Shown one piece after another: positions 31,750 through 41,220 of a DNA stretch of 56,434 bases. The position numbers and the translations under genes are program-made. Below the pieces are notes generated by a model. It worked only from the letters and a program-made list of their open reading frames with translations, had not been told where the DNA came from and ran no database searches. Position 1 is the stretch's first letter. Each line of letters opens with the position of its first letter. This DNA comes from Mycobacteriales bacterium (GTDB lineage: Bacteria > Actinomycetota > Actinomycetes > Mycobacteriales > SCTD01), in assembly GCA_040902655.1 (NCBI GenBank), contig JBBDWV010000051.1, positions 18,876-75,309 of the forward strand, read 5' to 3'.

Positions 31750-32918
31750 CGCCTGCGACCGGCTGGGGGCCGCTGCTCGACGACGTCCGGCGGCTGGTCA
31801 CCCGTGAGCCGTCGCTGAAGGTCGTGCTCGCGGGAGTCGCCCGCCACCTGGTCGGCGCACTCGACGTCGACGGCTGCCTCATCTACCGGATCGAGCCGGG
31901 TGGCGAGGTCGTGGTGGCAGCCGGCCACCCCTCGTCGGCCGGCGAGGGAGAACCGCTGCGCCTTGCGCCGGGCTTCGGCGTCACCGGCCGCGTCGCCGCA
32001 GACGGCATCGCGGTGACGCTGGTCGACGACAACCCGCGCAACGCCCGGCACCGTGAACTGCTCGGACTCGCTGAGGGGCAGCGGGTGTCCCGACTGTGCG
32101 TACCGGCCCGCGCTCCTGACGGCAGCTGTGCTGCCGTCGTCGCCGCGCACAGTCGGACGCGCCGGGTCTTTCTCGACGCGGAAGTGGCGCTGGCCCAACA
32201 GGTAGCCGACCTCGTCGCGCTACGCCTGCGGCTGGACCGGCTGACCGCGGCCTCCGCCGACCATCGCACCGAGTGGAACGTCTTCGTGGCCGGAACGGTG
32301 ACCGCGCAGGAGGCCGAGCGTCGGCGGATCGCCGGAGACCTGCACGACGGCGTCAGCCAGGTCATCGCCAGCCTGACCTTCCACCTCTCGGCTGCAGAAC
32401 TCGCGCTGGCCGACCACGACCTGGCCTATGTCACCGACCAGGTGCACGCGGCGCGGGCCCTGGCCGAGCTCGCGGTGGCCGAAACGCGCAGCGCGATCAC
32501 CGGCCTGCACAGTCCGGTGCTGGACGACCTCGGCCTGGCGGCCGGGCTGGAGAGCATGGCCCGGGCGGTCCCGAACCTGAAGGTCGCCGTGGACGCGCAG
32601 GACGTCGACCTGCCCGAACACGTCGCCGTCTCGTTGTTCCGGATCGCTCAGGAGGCCATCCAGAACGCCGTGAAGCACGCGGGCGCCAGCAAGGCACAGG
32701 TGCGGCTGGCTCGGCACGGCCGCAAGGTCGTGCTGACGGTCAGCGACGACGGCCACGGCTTCCCGGCGAGGACCGGTCGGGCCGGCCGACCCTCCGGCAC
32801 CGGCTTCGGCCTCGCGGGGATGACCGAGCGCGCTGAACTCATCGGCGGCCACCTCGACGTCGTCTCCGTGGCGGGAAAGGGGACGACGGTCGAGGTCGTC
32901 GTGCCGATAGAGGGCTGA
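31746..32918 (+). CDS. NarL-type sensor histidine kinase with GAF domain
   Basis: A 390-residue kinase without membrane helices. An N-terminal GAF domain (about 20-160) probably senses a small ligand or redox state. The HisKA_3 dimerisation helix carries His200 in ERRRIAGDLHDGVSQ, and the HATPase domain shows EAIQNAVKHA, SDDGHGF and GTGFGLAGM. It should phosphorylate the preceding response regulator. The TTG start overlaps the regulator stop in TTGA. It ends 21 nt from the convergent type I PRK gene. Confidence 0.88.
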   Translation: MTPATGWGPLLDDVRRLVTREPSLKVVLAGVARHLVGALDVDGCLIYRIEPGGEVVVAAGHPSSAGEGEPLRLAPGFGVTGRVAADGIAVTLVDDNPRNARHRELLGLAEGQRVSRLCVPARAPDGSCAAVVAAHSRTRRVFLDAEVALAQQVADLVALRLRLDRLTAASADHRTEWNVFVAGTVTAQEAERRRIAGDLHDGVSQVIASLTFHLSAAELALADHDLAYVTDQVHAARALAELAVAETRSAITGLHSPVLDDLGLAAGLESMARAVPNLKVAVDAQDVDLPEHVAVSLFRIAQEAIQNAVKHAGASKAQVRLARHGRKVVLTVSDDGHGFPARTGRAGRPSGTGFGLAGMTERAELIGGHLDVVSVAGKGTTVEVVVPIEG

Positions 32919-32939
32919 GATGGACGGGCTGGGCAGCCC

Positions 32940-33812
32940 TCAGGCCCGCCGGCGCTGCTCCATGAGCCGCAAGATGAGCGGCGTGAAGATCAGCTGCATC
33001 GCCAGTTCCATCTTGCCGCCCGGTACGACGATGATGTTCGGCCGTGACATGAACGAGTCGTGCAGCATCGACAGCAGGTACGGGAAGTCGATGCCCTTGG
33101 GATCACGGAAGCGGATGACGACGAAACTCTCGTCCGCGGTCGGGATGAACCGCGCGATGAACGGGTTCGAGGTGTCGACCGTCGGGACGCGCTGGAAATT
33201 CACGTGCGTGCGCGAGAACTGCGGACAGACGTAGTGCACGTAGTCCGGCATCCGGCGCAGGATCGTGTCGGTGACGGCCTCGTCGGAGTAGCCGCGCTCG
33301 CTCTTGTCGCGGTAGGCCTTCTGGATCCACTCGAGGTTGATGATCGGCACGACGCCGACCAGCAGGTCGGGGTGCTGCGCGACGTCGGCCGTCTCCGTCA
33401 CGACCGCGCCGTGCAGCCCCTCGTAGAAGAGCATGTCGGTGCCCTCCGGGACCTCCTCCCAGGGAGTGAAGGTGCCCGGCTCCTGCCCGTAGGGCTTGGC
33501 CTCCTCCGCGTTGTGCAGGTACTTGCGGGTACGGCCGGTGCCGTCGGCAGCATATTGGGAGAACAACCCCTCGAGCTCGTCCAGCAGGTTCGCCTCGGGG
33601 CCGAAGTGGCAGAAGTGACGGTTGCCCGCCGCCTCGGCGTCCGCGGTGGCGAGCTTCATCTCGTTGCGGTCGTAGCGGTGGAAGGAGTCGCCTTCCACGA
33701 GGGCGGGCGAGATCCGCTCTCGCCGGAAGATGTGCTGCAGCGTCTTGGTGACCGAGGACGTGCCGGCCCCCGAGGACCCCGTGATCGCCACGATCGGATG
33801 CTTGGCCGACAT
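32940..33812 (-). CDS. cbbP: Phosphoribulokinase, type I (proteobacterial CbbP type)
   Basis: A 290-residue kinase with the length and order of motifs of bacterial type I PRK: P-loop ITGSSGAGTSS (10-20), VEGDSFHRYDR, HFGPEANLLDEL, FYEGLHG, HVNFQRVPTVDTSNPF and IVVPGGKMELAMQLI. It phosphorylates ribulose 5-phosphate to give the RuBisCO substrate. It lies 13 nt after the FBPase gene on the same strand, so fbp-cbbP form an operon reading away from cbbR. This is the better candidate for the dedicated Calvin-cycle PRK of the two in the window. Confidence 0.95.
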   Translation of the reverse strand: MSAKHPIVAITGSSGAGTSSVTKTLQHIFRRERISPALVEGDSFHRYDRNEMKLATADAEAAGNRHFCHFGPEANLLDELEGLFSQYAADGTGRTRKYLHNAEEAKPYGQEPGTFTPWEEVPEGTDMLFYEGLHGAVVTETADVAQHPDLLVGVVPIINLEWIQKAYRDKSERGYSDEAVTDTILRRMPDYVHYVCPQFSRTHVNFQRVPTVDTSNPFIARFIPTADESFVVIRFRDPKGIDFPYLLSMLHDSFMSRPNIIVVPGGKMELAMQLIFTPLILRLMEQRRRA

Positions 33813-33825
33813 TGCTTGCTCCTTC

Positions 33826-34899
33826 TCAGCTGCGGAACAGGGACCTCGTGTTGAACATCGAGGTGTCGAACACGTCCCCGAAGGGCTCGACGTGCTCGTG
33901 GTGGTACTGCTCGATCCGCTCCACCTCGTGGCGGGAGCCGAAGACGAGCGGGACGCGCTGATGCAGTCCTTCCGGCACGATCTCCATGACCCGCTCGCGG
34001 CCGGTGCTCGACGCCCCTCCGGCCTGCTCGATGACGAAGGAGATCGGGTTCGCCTCGTACATCAGGCGCAGCCGGCCGGGGCGGCTCGGGTCCTTGCTGT
34101 CGTGCGGATAGAGGAACACGCCGCCGCGGGTCAGGATCCGGAACGCCTCGGCGACCAGCGAGGCGATCCACCGCATGTTGAAGTCCTTGGCCCGGGGGCC
34201 GGTCCTGCCCTCCAGGCACTCCTGGACGTAACGCCGGACCGGCGGCTCCCAGAACCGCTCGTTCGAGGCGTTGATCGCGAACTCCTCCGCCTCCTCCGGC
34301 ACGCGCATCTGCGGGTGGGTGAGGACGAAGGCACCGATGTCCCGGTCGAGGGTGAAGCCGTCTACACCGTTGCCGGTCGTCAGGACGAGCAGGGTGGACG
34401 GGCCGTAGAGCACGAAGCCACCGCAGACCTGCTCCACGCCCGGCTGCAGGAAGTCCTCCACCCTGGGCTCCGCACCTGGATTCGGGCTGCGCAGGACGGA
34501 GAAGATCGTGCCCACCGAGATGTTCACGTCGATGTTGCTGGAACCGTCCAGCGGGTCGAAGACCAGCAGGTACTTCCCCCGGCGGTAGCGCGCCGGAATC
34601 GGGTAAAAATCCTCGAGTTCCTCCGACCCCATCGCGGCCAGGTGACCGGTCCACTCGGTCTCGCCGATCATCACCTCGTTGCTGATGACGTCGAGCTTCT
34701 TCTGCACCTCGCCCTGGACGTTCTCCGCGTCGGCGCTACCCAGCGCCCCGATGAGGGCACCCTTGTTCACCTGGTTGGCGATGACCTTCGCGGCCGTCGC
34801 CACCGCGTTGAGCAGGCCGGAGAAGTCACCGGTGGAGTCCGAGTGCCGGTGCTCCTCCTCGATCGTGTAGCGCGTGAGGGTCTTCCGCATGTCTGCCAC
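33826..34899 (-). CDS. Class I fructose-1,6-bisphosphatase
   Basis: A 357-residue metal-dependent sugar phosphatase acting on fructose 1,6-bisphosphate (and possibly sedoheptulose 1,7-bisphosphate) in the regenerative half of the Calvin cycle and in gluconeogenesis. The metal site [11 protein letters not shown] (114-124) is intact, with [14 protein letters not shown] and the C-terminal [20 protein letters not shown] segment. The GTG at 34899 is preferred since it follows GGAGGAGAGG; an ATG three codons later is also possible. It is followed closely by cbbP. Confidence 0.94.
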   Translation of the reverse strand: MADMRKTLTRYTIEEEHRHSDSTGDFSGLLNAVATAAKVIANQVNKGALIGALGSADAENVQGEVQKKLDVISNEVMIGETEWTGHLAAMGSEELEDFYPIPARYRRGKYLLVFDPLDGSSNIDVNISVGTIFSVLRSPNPGAEPRVEDFLQPGVEQVCGGFVLYGPSTLLVLTTGNGVDGFTLDRDIGAFVLTHPQMRVPEEAEEFAINASNERFWEPPVRRYVQECLEGRTGPRAKDFNMRWIASLVAEAFRILTRGGVFLYPHDSKDPSRPGRLRLMYEANPISFVIEQAGGASSTGRERVMEIVPEGLHQRVPLVFGSRHEVERIEQYHHEHVEPFGDVFDTSMFNTRSLFRS

Positions 34900-35094
34900 G
34901 GTCGGGCCGCCTCTCCTCCATTGATCGCCGGCAGCCACGGCGGACGATTCCGACGCGGCCGAGCGTCTTCGCGGGCCGTGGACGTGAGCGTCCGTGCGGC
35001 GTGACCCGCAGCGCAACGTAGCCACCCGCGCCGGACGGCCACCTCACCCCTGCGGGCGGCGGACGGGGTGAGACCCGTTCACCCCGGCCTGCTG

Positions 35095-36003
35095 TCAGCC
35101 GGCGGACGCCGGCGCACCGGCCGACAGCCGTCCTGGACGAAAGGCCAGCTCCCCGGCGGCCCGGCCGTCCGTCAGGTGTGCGAGGAACAGCCGGGCGGTG
35201 GCCGTCGGCTCAGCCGTCGTGACGGCATGCCAGGGCCGCCTCAGCGGGGTTCCCCGGGCGGTCAGGGGCTGCAGCTCGCCGCTGCGCAGGTGCTGGCGAA
35301 CCGCGTCGGTGGACACCACCGTGATGCCCAGGCCGAGTACTGCGGACGCCACGACCGCACCGTGCGAACCGAGGGTCAGTACCGACGGCGAGATCTCGAG
35401 CGCGCCGATCAGCGAGAGAGTCGTGTCGCGCGTGCCCGAGCCGGGCTCGCGCAACAGCCAGGTGGCCTTGGCGACCTCGGTACGGCCCCCCGGGGCGGCG
35501 ACCAGGATGAGGGAATTCGAGCGCGTGGCCCGGCTGACCAGCCCCCGGCCGGGCAGCGGGCGGCCCCCGATCGCCACGTCGAGCTGGTGGTCGGCCAGCA
35601 GCGAGAAGACCCGGTCGCGAACCCCCACGTCGAGCGTGATCTCGACGTGGGGGTAGCTGCGCCGGAACGACGCCAGCAGGCCCGGAACGAGATACTCCCC
35701 CGCCGTCGTCACCGCTCCCAGCCGCAGCTTGCCGTGCTCTGCCGCCACACCCCGCCGCGCAGCGGCAACGCTCTCCTCCATCAGTCCGACGATGCGGCGC
35801 GCGTACTGCGCGAAGACCGAACCGGCCTCGGTCAGCGCCAGCCCGCGGCCCGTGCGCTCGAACAGCTTCACCCCGACCTCGCCGTTCAGCGCCGCCAGCG
35901 ACGCGGAGACTGCCGACTCCGTCACCGACAACTGCGCCGCCGCGGCCCGGGCCGAGCCGCACTGGACGAGGGCGAGGAACGTCCGCAGTCGCGCCGGCGT
36001 CAT
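35095..36003 (-). CDS. cbbR: LysR-family regulator CbbR
   Basis: A 302-residue LysR regulator divergent from cbbLSX, the standard place for CbbR. The HTH includes AAAAQLSVTESAVSASLAALN. The effector domain includes GAVTTAGEYLVPGLL, TWLLREPGSG and LGITVVSTDAV. CbbR activates RuBisCO operons in response to metabolites such as RuBP or NADPH. The gap to cbbL contains a strong palindrome (36019-36036). A paralogue is encoded at 20136. Confidence 0.93.
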   Translation of the reverse strand: MTPARLRTFLALVQCGSARAAAAQLSVTESAVSASLAALNGEVGVKLFERTGRGLALTEAGSVFAQYARRIVGLMEESVAAARRGVAAEHGKLRLGAVTTAGEYLVPGLLASFRRSYPHVEITLDVGVRDRVFSLLADHQLDVAIGGRPLPGRGLVSRATRSNSLILVAAPGGRTEVAKATWLLREPGSGTRDTTLSLIGALEISPSVLTLGSHGAVVASAVLGLGITVVSTDAVRQHLRSGELQPLTARGTPLRRPWHAVTTAEPTATARLFLAHLTDGRAAGELAFRPGRLSAGAPASAG

Positions 36004-36018
36004 CGGCCCTCCTCCGTA

Positions 36019-37584
<1,566 letters not shown>

Positions 37585-37592
37585 GAGCCGAC

Positions 37593-38030
37593 ATGCTGCT
37601 TCGCCACGGAACGTTCTCCTACCTGCCCGACTTCACCGACGACGAGATCGCCTCGCAGGTCCGCTACGCCCTGCTCAACGGCTGGCCGGTCTCCATCGAG
37701 TACACCGACGACCCGCACCCGCGCAACGTCTACTGGGAGTTGTGGGGCCTGCCGTTGTTCGACCTCGACGAGCCGGACGGCGTGCTGCGCGAGATCAACG
37801 AGTGCCGGGCGACCTTCCCGAACCACTACGTGCGGGTGCTCGCCTACGACGCGTCCCTCGGCCGGCAGACGACGGCCCTGAGCTTCCTCGTCCAGCGACC
37901 GAAGCACGAGCCCGGTTTCCGGCTGGACCGCAGCGAGAGCGACGGGCGCAACCAGCGCTACACGTTCCACGCCTACGCCACCGAGACACCGGCCGGCGGG
38001 CGGTACCCGCGCGGTGACGGCTCGTCATGA
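37593..38030 (+). CDS. cbbS: RuBisCO small subunit, red type
   Basis: A 145-residue small subunit completing the L8S8 enzyme. It begins [14 protein letters not shown], has the long C-terminal extension (after about residue 105) that forms the central beta-barrel in red-type enzymes, and the [19 protein letters not shown] core ([13 protein letters not shown]). It starts 8 nt after cbbL with a GGAG site; its stop overlaps the cbbX start (ATGA). Confidence 0.96.
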   Translation: MLLRHGTFSYLPDFTDDEIASQVRYALLNGWPVSIEYTDDPHPRNVYWELWGLPLFDLDEPDGVLREINECRATFPNHYVRVLAYDASLGRQTTALSFLVQRPKHEPGFRLDRSESDGRNQRYTFHAYATETPAGGRYPRGDGSS

Positions 38031-39100
38031 GCCCCGAGGCACCGTCCGGGTTCCAGATGCACCGACCCGGAACGGCCCCGCCTCCGGGCGGGGCCGCGGG
38101 CGGGGGCAGGTCGGACGCCGACAAGCCGGCCTCCGCCGCTGAGGTCGACGCACCGACCCAGCTGGATCCCGACGCGAAGGTGGACCTGCGCGAGGACGAG
38201 GCAGCGACGCGGGTCCGTGAGGTGCTCGACAAGATCGACGCCGATCTGGTCGGTCTTGCCTCGGTCAAGCTCCGCATCCGGGAGATCGCCTCCCTGCTGA
38301 CGGTCGACCGGGCACGGGCGCAGTTCGGCCTGTCGTCGAGCAAGCCCTCGCTGCACATGAGCTTCACCGGCGGCCCCGGCACCGGCAAGACGACGGTCGC
38401 CCTGCGGATGGCCGAGATCCTGCACGCCCTGGGCTACCTGCGGGTACCCAAGGTGCACGCCGTCACGCGAGAGGACCTGGTCGGCCAGTTCATCGGGCAC
38501 ACGGCTCCGAAGACGAAGGAGGCGATGGCCAAGGCAGCCGGCGGCGTGCTGTTCATCGACGAGGCCTACTACCTGCACCGGCCCGAGAACGAACGTGACT
38601 ACGGCCAGGAAGCCATCGAGATCCTGCTGCAGGAGATGGAGTCCGAGCGCGGCTCACTGGTCGTGATCTTCGCCGGTTACGAAGACCGGATGGAGAAGTT
38701 CTTCTCCTCGAACCCCGGTCTGAGCTCGCGGGTCGCGCACCACATCCAGTTCCAGGACTACACGAAGGACGAGCTGACCGAGATCGCGGAGGCGCTGCTG
38801 ACCAGCGACGACTACCGCTTCGACGACGGTGCCAAGGAGGCGTTCGCCGAGTACCTCGACCGGCGCCTGCAGATGCCGCGGTTCGCCAACGGCCGCAGCG
38901 TACGCAACGCGCTGGAACGGTGCCGGCTGCGCCAGGCGGACCGGCTGGTGTCCACCGACGGGCCGGTCACCAAGGACGACCTGATGACGCTGACGGAAGC
39001 AGACGTTCGCGCCAGCCGGGTCTTCGAGTCCGAGCCGGAAGACGACGGTCCGGAGGCCTCGGGGGGCGAGAGTTCGGAGCCGGCTGAGCAGAGCGACTGA
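38027..39100 (+). CDS. cbbX: RuBisCO activase CbbX (AAA+)
   Basis: A 357-residue AAA+ ring ATPase that removes inhibitory sugar phosphates from red-type RuBisCO by pulling the large-subunit C-terminus. Walker A is GGPGTGKT (115-122) and Walker B VLFIDEA (174-180). The pore loop reads [13 protein letters not shown], with Phe155 where Tyr is usual. A non-conserved N-terminal extension of ~55 residues and an acidic C-terminal tail flank the core. Third gene of cbbLSX, coupled to cbbS by an ATGA overlap. Confidence 0.95.
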   Translation: MSPEAPSGFQMHRPGTAPPPGGAAGGGRSDADKPASAAEVDAPTQLDPDAKVDLREDEAATRVREVLDKIDADLVGLASVKLRIREIASLLTVDRARAQFGLSSSKPSLHMSFTGGPGTGKTTVALRMAEILHALGYLRVPKVHAVTREDLVGQFIGHTAPKTKEAMAKAAGGVLFIDEAYYLHRPENERDYGQEAIEILLQEMESERGSLVVIFAGYEDRMEKFFSSNPGLSSRVAHHIQFQDYTKDELTEIAEALLTSDDYRFDDGAKEAFAEYLDRRLQMPRFANGRSVRNALERCRLRQADRLVSTDGPVTKDDLMTLTEADVRASRVFESEPEDDGPEASGGESSEPAEQSD

Positions 39101-39169
39101 CACGGATACCCATCCCGCGTCCGGTCTGACCACGACGACTCCTCCCGTCCAGGTCGGACCACGACGCCC

Positions 39170-39201
39170 GACCACCCGGGCCTACGCAGGCCCGGGTGGT
39201 C
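39170..39201. terminator. 14-bp perfect stem-loop after cbbX
   Basis: GACCACCCGGGCCT (39170-39183) pairs perfectly with 39188-39201 around a 4-nt loop. It lies 69 nt after cbbX and touches the stop of the convergent gene at 39200, so it can terminate both transcripts. Confidence 0.8.
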
Positions 39202-39523
39202 AGGGTTCGTGGCGGACGAGCCGGGCGACCGCCAGCGAACGCACGTTGGGCGGCGTCTCGTCCTCGTCCTCCGGCAGCACGATCGGCAGGGGCTTCTGCG
39301 GCACCACTGGCGCCCCCTGGGCGTAGCGGGTGTAGGCCTCGCGTTCGGCGTCCAGCAGCACGTCCAGTGCCGCCAGGTGGCTGGCGACCCGCTCACTGGC
39401 CGTCGGGCCGTACTGCGTCAGCACCGCCATCATCTCGTCCACCTCACGGCGACGCGCCAACCAGACGGCGAGCCGCCGCAGGTCGTCGTGGGAGGGGCCG
39501 GACACGTCGCCATCGTGGCCCAT
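39200..39523 (-). CDS. Hypothetical protein (107 aa)
   Basis: An unrecognised soluble protein of about 107 residues from the ATG at 39523 (an upstream GTG at 39553 is possible). The N-terminal half is helical (HDDLRRLAVWLARRREVDEMMAVL, SERVASHLAALDVLLDAEREAY). The C-terminal half is Pro/Glu/Asp-rich (PLPIVLPEDEDETPP). Convergent with cbbX and divergent from the Ser/Thr kinase. No function assigned. Confidence 0.6.
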   Translation of the reverse strand: MGHDGDVSGPSHDDLRRLAVWLARRREVDEMMAVLTQYGPTASERVASHLAALDVLLDAEREAYTRYAQGAPVVPQKPLPIVLPEDEDETPPNVRSLAVARLVRHEP

Positions 39524-39606
39524 CGCCGGCGCGGCGCGCAGCGGAACGACCAACCCCGGCGGGCTAGCCTCGGGCCTCCAGGACCCGGCGGCCCAGGGGA
39601 GGCGCT

Positions 39607-41220
39607 GTGCCGCTCACCCCGTTGCGGGCGTACGACCCGGTCAGCATCGGACCGCACCGCCTGCTCGGCCGTCTCGGCCAGGGCGGCATGGGCACCGTCT
39701 TTCTCGGCGTCTCGCCGGACGAGCGGGCCGTGGCCGTGAAGATCCTCCGCGACAGCGTGGCCGACGTTGTGGCGCGGCAGCGCTTCCGGCACGAACTCGA
39801 CGCGCTGCGGCGGGTCCGCGGGCCGCACGTCGTCGAGGTGCTCGACGCCGACGTCGACGCCGACCTGCCCTACCTGGTGACGCGTTTCGTGCCGGGCGAG
39901 CGGCTCGACGAGCTGGTGACGGCACGCGGACCGCTCACCGGCGACGCGCTGCATGAGCTCGCCCGCGGCCTGGCCGACGCCTTGGCCACGCTGCACGGAG
40001 CCGGCGTCGTCCACCGCGACCTGACCCCGGGAAACGTGCTGGTCCTCGACGGCTCGCCGCAGGTCATCGACCTCGGGCTGGCCACCGCCGCCGACGTCAC
40101 CGCCCTGACCCGCAGCGGCCTGCTGGTCGGTACCCCGGGCTATCTCGCGCCGGAGCAGGTGAGCGGCCTGCCGGTGACACCGGCCGTCGACGTGCACGCC
40201 TGGGGCGCCACCGTGGCGCTGGCCGGGACCGGTCGCCCGCCGTACGGCACCGGTCGCCCTGAGGTGGTCCTCTACCGGATCGTGCACGAGTCGCCCGATC
40301 TCGAGGGGCTCCCGCACGAGCTGCTGACGCTGATCGAAGCGGCCATGCGCCCGGATGCCCGCTACCGGCCGAGCGCGACCGACCTGCTCAGGGAACTCGG
40401 CGGCGCCTCCCGGGCAGAGACGAGCGCGCTGCACCTGCCGCGCGACGTCGACGCCACGGCGCTGCTGGCGGGCGACGGCCTGCAGCCGCTGCGGACCGCG
40501 GTGCTCGACGTGCCCGGCGTTCGGCAGGTCGCCTACGCCGGGTCGCCCCGCGAGCACGGCGGGTACGGCAGGTCGCCGGATGAGGAATCGCCGTACGACC
40601 AGGACCCGCTCGTGCCGTGGGACGAGGAGGACTGCCGACCCGTACCGTCCCCCGGCCGCTCTGCCCAACTCCTCGCGACCGGCACGGCGGCGCTGGCGGT
40701 CGTGGTCACCGGCACGCTGGTGGCCCCGGTGGTGACCGCGACCACCGCCTTCGCCGCGGTGGTGCTGCTGCGGGCCGCCGGCCGCAGCTCCGACCGGCTG
40801 GCGCTGCGCCGCGAGCGGCGCGGCGACCGGCGCCGCGACCCGGTCGTCGCCGCACTGGGCGCGCCCTGGCACCTGCTGGCGTCGCTGCTGGACACCCTGG
40901 TCAGCCTGCCGCTGCTGGCCGCTGTCGCCGCGGTCCCGGCGGGTCTGGTGTGGCTGCTGGACCCGACGTTCAACGGGCTGGAGCGGCCCGAACTGACGGC
41001 CGCGACGGCGACGACCGTGGCGCTGGTCAGCTGCCTGTCCCGGCGCGGACACCGAAGGACCCGGCAGGTGCTGCGCCGCGCGCTGGTGACCGCCACCCCC
41101 AGCGCGGCGGCGGGCGTCGCCGTGCTGAGCGCACTGCTGGCCAGCGCCGTACTCCTGCTGGCCGCCGCGGAGGGAGCGGCTCCGACCTGGTGGCCGCTCG
41201 ACGGGCTGCGGCGGCGCTAG
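39607..41220 (+). CDS. Membrane-anchored Ser/Thr protein kinase
   Basis: A 537-residue PknB-like kinase. The glycine loop is GRLGQGGMGTVFLG, the ATP lysine Lys45 (AVKIL), the catalytic loop HRDLTPGN with Asp138, the magnesium loop IDLG (Asp155) and the activation segment GTPGYLAPEQ. Two changes stand out: the catalytic-loop Lys (HRDLKPxN) is Thr140, and DFG reads DLG. After about residue 265 comes a linker and four hydrophobic segments (about 360-395, 435-455, 470-480, 500-520), so it is membrane-attached. The GTG start follows GGGGAGG. Its stop overlaps the stop of the convergent phosphatase gene. Confidence 0.9.
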   Translation: MPLTPLRAYDPVSIGPHRLLGRLGQGGMGTVFLGVSPDERAVAVKILRDSVADVVARQRFRHELDALRRVRGPHVVEVLDADVDADLPYLVTRFVPGERLDELVTARGPLTGDALHELARGLADALATLHGAGVVHRDLTPGNVLVLDGSPQVIDLGLATAADVTALTRSGLLVGTPGYLAPEQVSGLPVTPAVDVHAWGATVALAGTGRPPYGTGRPEVVLYRIVHESPDLEGLPHELLTLIEAAMRPDARYRPSATDLLRELGGASRAETSALHLPRDVDATALLAGDGLQPLRTAVLDVPGVRQVAYAGSPREHGGYGRSPDEESPYDQDPLVPWDEEDCRPVPSPGRSAQLLATGTAALAVVVTGTLVAPVVTATTAFAAVVLLRAAGRSSDRLALRRERRGDRRRDPVVAALGAPWHLLASLLDTLVSLPLLAAVAAVPAGLVWLLDPTFNGLERPELTAATATTVALVSCLSRRGHRRTRQVLRRALVTATPSAAAGVAVLSALLASAVLLLAAAEGAAPTWWPLDGLRRR

